Below are positions 59,441 to 64,000 of a stretch of DNA of 64,000 bases, piece by piece (the stretch's first letter is position 1; every line of letters starts with the position of its first letter). The stretch spans positions 1-64,000 of the forward strand of contig JBDKUO010000013.1 in assembly GCA_039679645.1 (NCBI GenBank), read 5' to 3'. Source of the DNA: Armatimonadota bacterium (GTDB lineage Bacteria > Armatimonadota > UBA5829). The position numbers and the translations under genes were made by a program. Below the pieces are notes generated by a model. It was given only the letters and a program-made list of their open reading frames with translations, did no database searches and was not told the DNA's origin.

Positions 59441-60856
59441 TTATTCCACAGTCAGCACCCTTATCAGGCTCGTATTGCCCGGAATTCCCACCGGCACTCC
59501 TGCAATCACCAGCACGGTATCGCCTTTCTTTATAAGCTTATTGTCGTATGCAGCCTCGACTGCGTTTTCGATCAAGCCGTCTGTGTCTTTTGCCATTTCG
59601 ACAAAGATCGGGCTGACTCCCCAAGAAAGAGCCAGGCGCCTGGCTGTCTCATCGTTTGATGCAGCGGCTATAATCCGCGCCTCCGGGCGATATTTACTCA
59701 CCAGCCTGGCTGTAGTTCCACCGTAAGTGCAGGTGACGATTGCCGCGACCTTTATATCCTGCGCCAGCTTGGCCGCAGCTTCACCGATAGCCTCGGTATT
59801 GTCATGAGTGGGGTATGCCATGCGTCTTTCGCTCATGCTCTTGTAATCCAGCGACCTCTCAGTGCTGCGAGCGATCTTGTCCATCATTTGGACTGTTTCA
59901 ATAGGAAACTCACCCATGGCAGTCTCGCCTGAGAGCATGGTTGCGTCCGTTCCGTCTATAATGGCGTTGGCGACGTCAGTCACCTCGGCACGGGTGGGGC
60001 GCGGGTTGGATATCATTGAGTCGAGCATCTGTGTGGCAGTAATCACCGGCTTGCCGAGGCGATTGCAATGCCGAATGATGTTTTTCTGGATTGCCGGGAC
60101 CTCGTCTATCGGCAGTTCGATGCCGAGGTCTCCCCGCGCGACCATAATGCCGTCGTATTCTTCGATAATGCTGATCACGTTGCGCACAGCTTCGGGGCGC
60201 TCGATTTTTGCAATTATCGGAGCGCGCTTGCCGACCTCCCGCATAACTTTTCTCAGAGGCTTCACATCTTCAGCCGAACGCACGAATGAGCTTGCCACCC
60301 AGTCAACGCCGTGCTCCAGGCCGAATCGCAGGTCATCCTTGTCCTTTTGAGTCACCCCCGGCACGTCGTAGTCTGCTCCCGGAACGGTAAAGCCCTTGTT
60401 TGAATAAAGCTCGCCCCCTATTACGACCTTGGTGACAATGTCCTTCGTGGTGGTGGAAATGACCCTAAACTCCAGCTTGGCATCATCCACATATATCATC
60501 TGGCCCTTTTTGACCTGGTTTGCAAGGTTGGGAAACGGCAGCGTGACATGCTCGGCGTTACCCTCGACTTCAGATGAGGTAAAGGTGTATGTCTGCCCGG
60601 GGATAAGCATGACGGGCGGCTTGGCGATCTTGCCGATGCGGATCTTAGGGCCGGAGAGGTCCTGCAGAATTCCGACAGTCTTGCCGAGTTTTTCGGATAT
60701 TCGCCTGATAAGTATAATCTGGGCCAGGTGTTCATCATGTGTTCCGTGAGAGAAGTTGAGCCTGGCTACGTTCATCCCAGCCTTAATTAACTTCATTATC
60801 TTTTCCGGTGAATTGCTTGCCGGTCCGATGGTGCATACTATTTTTGTTCTTCGCAT
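59441..60856 (-). CDS. pyk: Pyruvate kinase
   Basis: 471 aa from the ATG at 60856 (GGAG seven bases upstream; the frame continues ten codons further without one). The order is standard: RRTKIVCTIGPASNS, MNVARLNFSHG, the B-domain loop, SSFVRSAEDV, IIAKIERPEAVRNV with the catalytic Lys, GIMVARGDLGIELP, and PVITATQMLDSMI. The C-terminal allosteric domain (about 350-471) ends with LVIAGVPVGIPGNTSLIRVL. It makes ATP and pyruvate from phosphoenolpyruvate in glycolysis. It is convergent with the small acidic gene and separate from the ROK-like gene upstream. Confidence 0.95.
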   Translation of the reverse strand: MRRTKIVCTIGPASNSPEKIMKLIKAGMNVARLNFSHGTHDEHLAQIILIRRISEKLGKTVGILQDLSGPKIRIGKIAKPPVMLIPGQTYTFTSSEVEGNAEHVTLPFPNLANQVKKGQMIYVDDAKLEFRVISTTTKDIVTKVVIGGELYSNKGFTVPGADYDVPGVTQKDKDDLRFGLEHGVDWVASSFVRSAEDVKPLRKVMREVGKRAPIIAKIERPEAVRNVISIIEEYDGIMVARGDLGIELPIDEVPAIQKNIIRHCNRLGKPVITATQMLDSMISNPRPTRAEVTDVANAIIDGTDATMLSGETAMGEFPIETVQMMDKIARSTERSLDYKSMSERRMAYPTHDNTEAIGEAAAKLAQDIKVAAIVTCTYGGTTARLVSKYRPEARIIAAASNDETARRLALSWGVSPIFVEMAKDTDGLIENAVEAAYDNKLIKKGDTVLVIAGVPVGIPGNTSLIRVLTVE

Positions 60857-60993
60857 AATGACACTCCAATTTTTGCTCGTGATCATGCTACGGGAAACAA
60901 TAGCGGACAGTCAAGCTCAAACGGGGCATGTAAGAACAACTTAACATTACTGCAATGGCAGTGTTACATTACCTTTAGCAGTTGGCCCGACAG

Positions 60994-61046
60994 CACCCAA
61001 AAAACACAAAAGGGGAAGCACGAAATTGAATTCCGTGTTTCCCCTT
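60994..61046 (-). terminator. Terminator of the ROK-like gene
   Basis: On the minus strand the stem AAGGGGAAA...TTCCCCTT (61010-61046, with an inner CACG/CGTG pairing) is followed by TTTTGTGTTTTTT, a good intrinsic terminator. Confidence 0.8.
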
Positions 61047-61069
61047 ATTCTGTCCGTGGTTGAGTATAA

Positions 61070-62470
61070 TCAGCGCGGTATGACAGGCAAACTAGCAGCA
61101 GCCACAGCCTGACCTATACGCCGGATCTTTTCATCAGGCAAATGGAGTTCTATCTTCTTTGCAAGTTCAGGGAACTCGGTCTCGAGGACCTTCTTAGCCT
61201 GAGCAAGAATGATGTTTCCGCCCTCAAACGAAGTCACTCGGCCAAGGATGAGCACATGCTTGAGTTCGTAGAACATCGCATAGTGCGCGACTCCATAGCC
61301 GGTGAAAACACCGATGCTCTCCCAAATCTTGATCGCTCTCTCGTCATTCGCGTTAAGCAGGTTCTGGACTGACTTGAGCTTTTCGGCAAGACCAAGGCTA
61401 TCGTCAATCCCGATTCCAGCCTCTTTGGCGAGTCTGAAGACGGCCTGCTGGGAGAAATACAGCGCTCCGCAGCCCAAATCGCCGGACCATTCGTCCACTG
61501 GCGCATCGTCGCCATAGTCTATGGGAATGAACGCGACCTCATTGAGCCATGATGTGATCTCACCGGCTGGTGTAACATATCCGCCAGCCTCGCTCGATCC
61601 CATAGCCACGCCCAGTACAGAGTCGTCCTTTAGGGACATAGCTCCGGCAAGCGCGGTGACTTCACCGTCGTTGACTACATCAAACGGGATTCCGCCCCAT
61701 TCTTTCTTGAGGTCGATGAACAGGTTTTCTATCTTATCAAACTTATCTTTCGGCACACCTCTGAAGAGCGACGCGACGCGCGGACGGTTATTGATATAAA
61801 CTCCAGCCGAGCTTCCGCCGACAGCATCTACTCTGGGCATATGCGATGCGGCGGTCTTGAGAGCCGTGTTTATCTCATTGTAATGGTAAGCCGGGTCGGT
61901 TGCGTTGCGAGGGTCCCAGTTGACTTCTTCGGTATAGACAGCCTCGCCGTCGATTACGGCGGAGACTTTGCGGTCGCTTGCGCCGAGGTCGAAGCCTATT
62001 CTGCAACCGTCAAGGTGACCACCGAGAGGTATGGTGCCTTCGGAGGGCGCGGGGATCTTGTCCGCGTCAGTTATCTCCACAGTAAATGGGTGCTCGTATA
62101 CGCCGCCCATAAAATCGGCGTCAAATTTGCGGGCTCCTGTGGATGTATAGACTTTCTTGATGTGCTCACCGACACTCTTGGGTCCGCCGACGATGACTTT
62201 CCAGCCTCCCCGCTGCCAGAGAAGCGTCTTTACTACCCGCTCAGCAAACGGTAGATTAAGATCGGCATCGGCGGAGCCTTCAGCAAAGCACTTTGTATTG
62301 AATACGGATACTGACCCATCGCCTCTTTCAAGCGCGATTACCAGGTTTACGCCTTCACCGGACTCTTCGACCATACGCAAAAATGCGCGATTGACCAGAG
62401 CCGCGGGGGCGAAATCTTTATGCAGAGGCGGCACGACGGCCGGCTTTGCAAGCTGAGAAAACTTACTCAT
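61070..62470 (-). CDS. ROK-like sugar kinase with N-terminal extension
   Basis: 466 aa, about 150 longer than a usual ROK kinase. The ASKHA fold starts near residue 160: RIGFDLGASDRKVSAVIDGE is the phosphate-1 loop, GSSAGVYINNRP follows, VNDGEVTALAGAMS near 265 has the catalytic Asp, and KHVLILGRVTSFEGG is close to the adenosine region. The first 155 residues have no ROK match. The zinc-binding Cys cluster of ROK regulators is absent. It probably phosphorylates a hexose or amino sugar in the cytoplasm, consistent with the neighbouring glycosidase, deacetylase and NagB-like genes; the substrate is unknown. GAGGGG lies 9 bases before the ATG. Confidence 0.75.
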   Translation of the reverse strand: MSKFSQLAKPAVVPPLHKDFAPAALVNRAFLRMVEESGEGVNLVIALERGDGSVSVFNTKCFAEGSADADLNLPFAERVVKTLLWQRGGWKVIVGGPKSVGEHIKKVYTSTGARKFDADFMGGVYEHPFTVEITDADKIPAPSEGTIPLGGHLDGCRIGFDLGASDRKVSAVIDGEAVYTEEVNWDPRNATDPAYHYNEINTALKTAASHMPRVDAVGGSSAGVYINNRPRVASLFRGVPKDKFDKIENLFIDLKKEWGGIPFDVVNDGEVTALAGAMSLKDDSVLGVAMGSSEAGGYVTPAGEITSWLNEVAFIPIDYGDDAPVDEWSGDLGCGALYFSQQAVFRLAKEAGIGIDDSLGLAEKLKSVQNLLNANDERAIKIWESIGVFTGYGVAHYAMFYELKHVLILGRVTSFEGGNIILAQAKKVLETEFPELAKKIELHLPDEKIRRIGQAVAAASLPVIPR

Positions 62471-62752
62471 TTGAAATTCCCCTCTTACTTGATACGCGAG
62501 CCGCGCGGGAGGATCCGGCGGCCAATTCTAACTCATCATACGATCAGAGTGCAGTGTTGTCAAGAAGTATGACAGGGCGAACGCATCATAATTTTGCGTC
62601 TGACAAAACAGTGTCTTTGCGACCATAGTCACAGCTACAAAGACACCAAGTCGGCATAGACCGACTGGACTCTCTCCCACAGCAATTTCTTCCGTCAAAT
62701 TGCCAAAAAACATGGTAAAATGGTTCAGCTATTTTGCATGGAGGATACGCTT

Positions 62753-63937
62753 GTGGACCCAAAAGTCTTATTTGTAATCACCATTACAACCGCTCGGATG
62801 TTTATGCCCGGTATATCCGGTATGACAAAGATACCCGGCATGAAAATTCCCGACATGAATGCGCCAACCAGGACGATCACTATGGACCTGACCAGCGGTC
62901 AAAAGCCGCAGGGCAGCTATAAGGCAGAGTGCGCTATCCCGGAAGGGCTGAAGCTGGGACCCAAAGTGGACCTGCAGATTGATCTTCCTGAGAAATCGGC
63001 AAGTGAGACGTTTTCCACGAAGGACGAGCAGGGCGGCAAGTCCGGTGATATGACGATCAAGGCCTACTGGGGCTGCGGGCAGACTATCGCTGACGGCCAG
63101 CCGAAGATTCTCGATACCAAATCCATGGGTGTGGCTGCTCAAAAGATGATGAAGCCGGACAAAATGACAGCGAGCCGCATCTTAGATGAAAACAACACCC
63201 ATGCCTACTGGCCGCACGGAGATTTCAAGGGTATAGATAACGAAGCCGCTGCTCCAGGCGAATATGACCTTACAACCAACTTCTGCGGCAACACCACCGT
63301 CAAGCTCAAAGACTCACAAGATTTCCTGGCCGCAATCGAGATAACGGAGCCGGGCAAGAAAGGCGCAGATGTTGCAAATGCTATTCCCATTAAATGGAAA
63401 AGCGTGCCCAATGCCAAGGCCTATCTGCTGATGGCGTTTGCCTCGTCAAATAGCGAGATGGTTACCTGGACTTCAAGTTCCAGCCCCGATATCCCGATGG
63501 ACCTGCAGTTCAAAGCAATCAAGAAATCGGACCTCGATGACTATATCGAAAAGGGAATTTTGCTTCCCGGCGATGCGACTTCGTGCTGCATCCCCGCCGG
63601 TATCTTCAGAGGGCAGGAAAACCCCATGCTGACAATAGTCGCCTTCGGAGCCGACAAGATTCAGGATAGAGACGACATTGTGACCAATGTGGTTATTCGC
63701 TCCACCGCCTGCATGACTTTAGGCGCTGCAATGCAGATGGATGATGAAGAAGAGTCCAGTGAGCCGGACCAGGCAAAAGTGAAGAAAGACAACAATGCGG
63801 ATCAAGACAAAGAAAATGAAGAAGTCTCTGATGATGACGATTCCACTAACGTTGTCGATCAGGCGGACGAAGCTCTCGACAAGATCGAAAAGACCGATAA
63901 TGTAATCAACCGCGCCAAGAATATCTTTAAGCGCTAA
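62753..63937 (+). CDS. Unknown exported protein, paralogue of the protein at 31123-32088
   Basis: About 394 aa. I place the start at the GTG at 62753 because GGAGGAT lies 6 bases upstream and the product then begins MDPKVLFVITITTARMFMPG, aligning residue for residue with the N-terminus of the 31-32 kb paralogue. Conserved blocks follow in order: PEGLKLG, KAYWGCGQTIADGQPKI, GEYDLTTNFCGNT, FLAAIEITEPGKK, IKWKSVPNAKAYLLMA, IPAGIFRG and FGADKIQDRDD. The C-terminal 65 residues are strongly acidic (many Asp and Glu). Function unknown; the hydrophobic N-terminus suggests export or membrane anchoring. A hairpin follows the stop. Confidence 0.6.
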   Translation: MDPKVLFVITITTARMFMPGISGMTKIPGMKIPDMNAPTRTITMDLTSGQKPQGSYKAECAIPEGLKLGPKVDLQIDLPEKSASETFSTKDEQGGKSGDMTIKAYWGCGQTIADGQPKILDTKSMGVAAQKMMKPDKMTASRILDENNTHAYWPHGDFKGIDNEAAAPGEYDLTTNFCGNTTVKLKDSQDFLAAIEITEPGKKGADVANAIPIKWKSVPNAKAYLLMAFASSNSEMVTWTSSSSPDIPMDLQFKAIKKSDLDDYIEKGILLPGDATSCCIPAGIFRGQENPMLTIVAFGADKIQDRDDIVTNVVIRSTACMTLGAAMQMDDEEESSEPDQAKVKKDNNADQDKENEEVSDDDDSTNVVDQADEALDKIEKTDNVINRAKNIFKR

Positions 63938-63943
63938 ACAAAT

Positions 63944-63970
63944 ATGGGGCGCGGATTCTCCGCGCCCCAT
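63944..63970 (+). terminator. Hairpin after the last gene
   Basis: ATGGGGCGCGGA and its complement form a 12-bp stem with a 3-base loop (TTC). No U-tract is visible, but the stem is strong and placed right after the stop. Confidence 0.65.
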
Positions 63971-64000
63971 AATAACCGTCAACTGTTTTATTCATTCTGA

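Overview
Identity. The window reads as chromosomal DNA of a free-living diderm-type bacterium with mid-range GC. Several marks occur together: PEP-CTERM tails (two proteins), an H-X9-DG pseudopilin, a cobalamin riboswitch, a full type IV pilus/type II secretion operon, a GlmL-like ATPase, GH4 and GH36-like glycosidases, and a lipoprotein with a poly-Gly stretch after the lipobox. This mix is best known from Armatimonadota and Planctomycetota. I favour Armatimonadota, but this is inference and there is no rRNA to confirm it. I see no tRNA, rRNA, CRISPR array, insertion sequence or prophage.

Layout. 0.2-8.9 kb: tatD-tcdA, a YkuD-like protein, a candidate sigma-54-driven small RNA, a secreted barrel-like protein, a large lipoprotein, a phosphofructokinase homologue lacking the usual donor-site Asp, hemerythrin and pdxA. 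9.0-12.1 kb: a cobalamin riboswitch heading three genes for exported proteins (H-X9-DG pseudopilin, surface protein, PEP-CTERM protein). 12.3-16.5 kb: small secreted and membrane proteins, a glycosyltransferase with a leaderless-type promoter, PRPP synthetase and pheA. 16.5-26.6 kb: on the minus strand pilM-N-O-P-Q-B-C followed by pseudopilins, with a seven-hairpin block between pilB and pilC and a candidate operator array upstream. 27-35 kb: an FGE-like PEP-CTERM protein, a GH36-like enzyme, an anti-sigma kinase, then a GlmL-like ATPase with a KOW/barrel-sandwich protein and a secreted protein of unknown family. 35-37.6 kb: HicAB, DUF4145 and HEPN/MNT genes, a compact toxin-antitoxin group. 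37.6-45 kb: ferredoxin-type ETF, an alanine symporter, M48 protease, accA/accD. 45-54 kb: a Cys-rich secreted protein, a GH36-like enzyme, a stalk-domain protein, an anion transporter, an Eis-like acetyltransferase, wrbA and a DUF3352-like protein. 54-63.9 kb: tandem GH4 genes, PIG-L deacetylase, NagB-like isomerase, pyruvate kinase, a ROK-like kinase, and a paralogue of the unknown secreted protein at 31-32 kb.

How it fits together. The 54-62.5 kb genes look like uptake-side sugar catabolism (glycoside cleavage, deacetylation, sugar-phosphate isomerisation, phosphorylation, glycolysis). The pilus operon and the scattered pseudopilins form one surface-assembly theme. The riboswitch cassette is the most intriguing unit: cobalamin appears to control cell-surface proteins rather than a recognisable transporter. 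Many short intergenic gaps are filled by degenerate 7- or 8-bp tandem repeats and strong palindromes, a genome-wide style worth attention.
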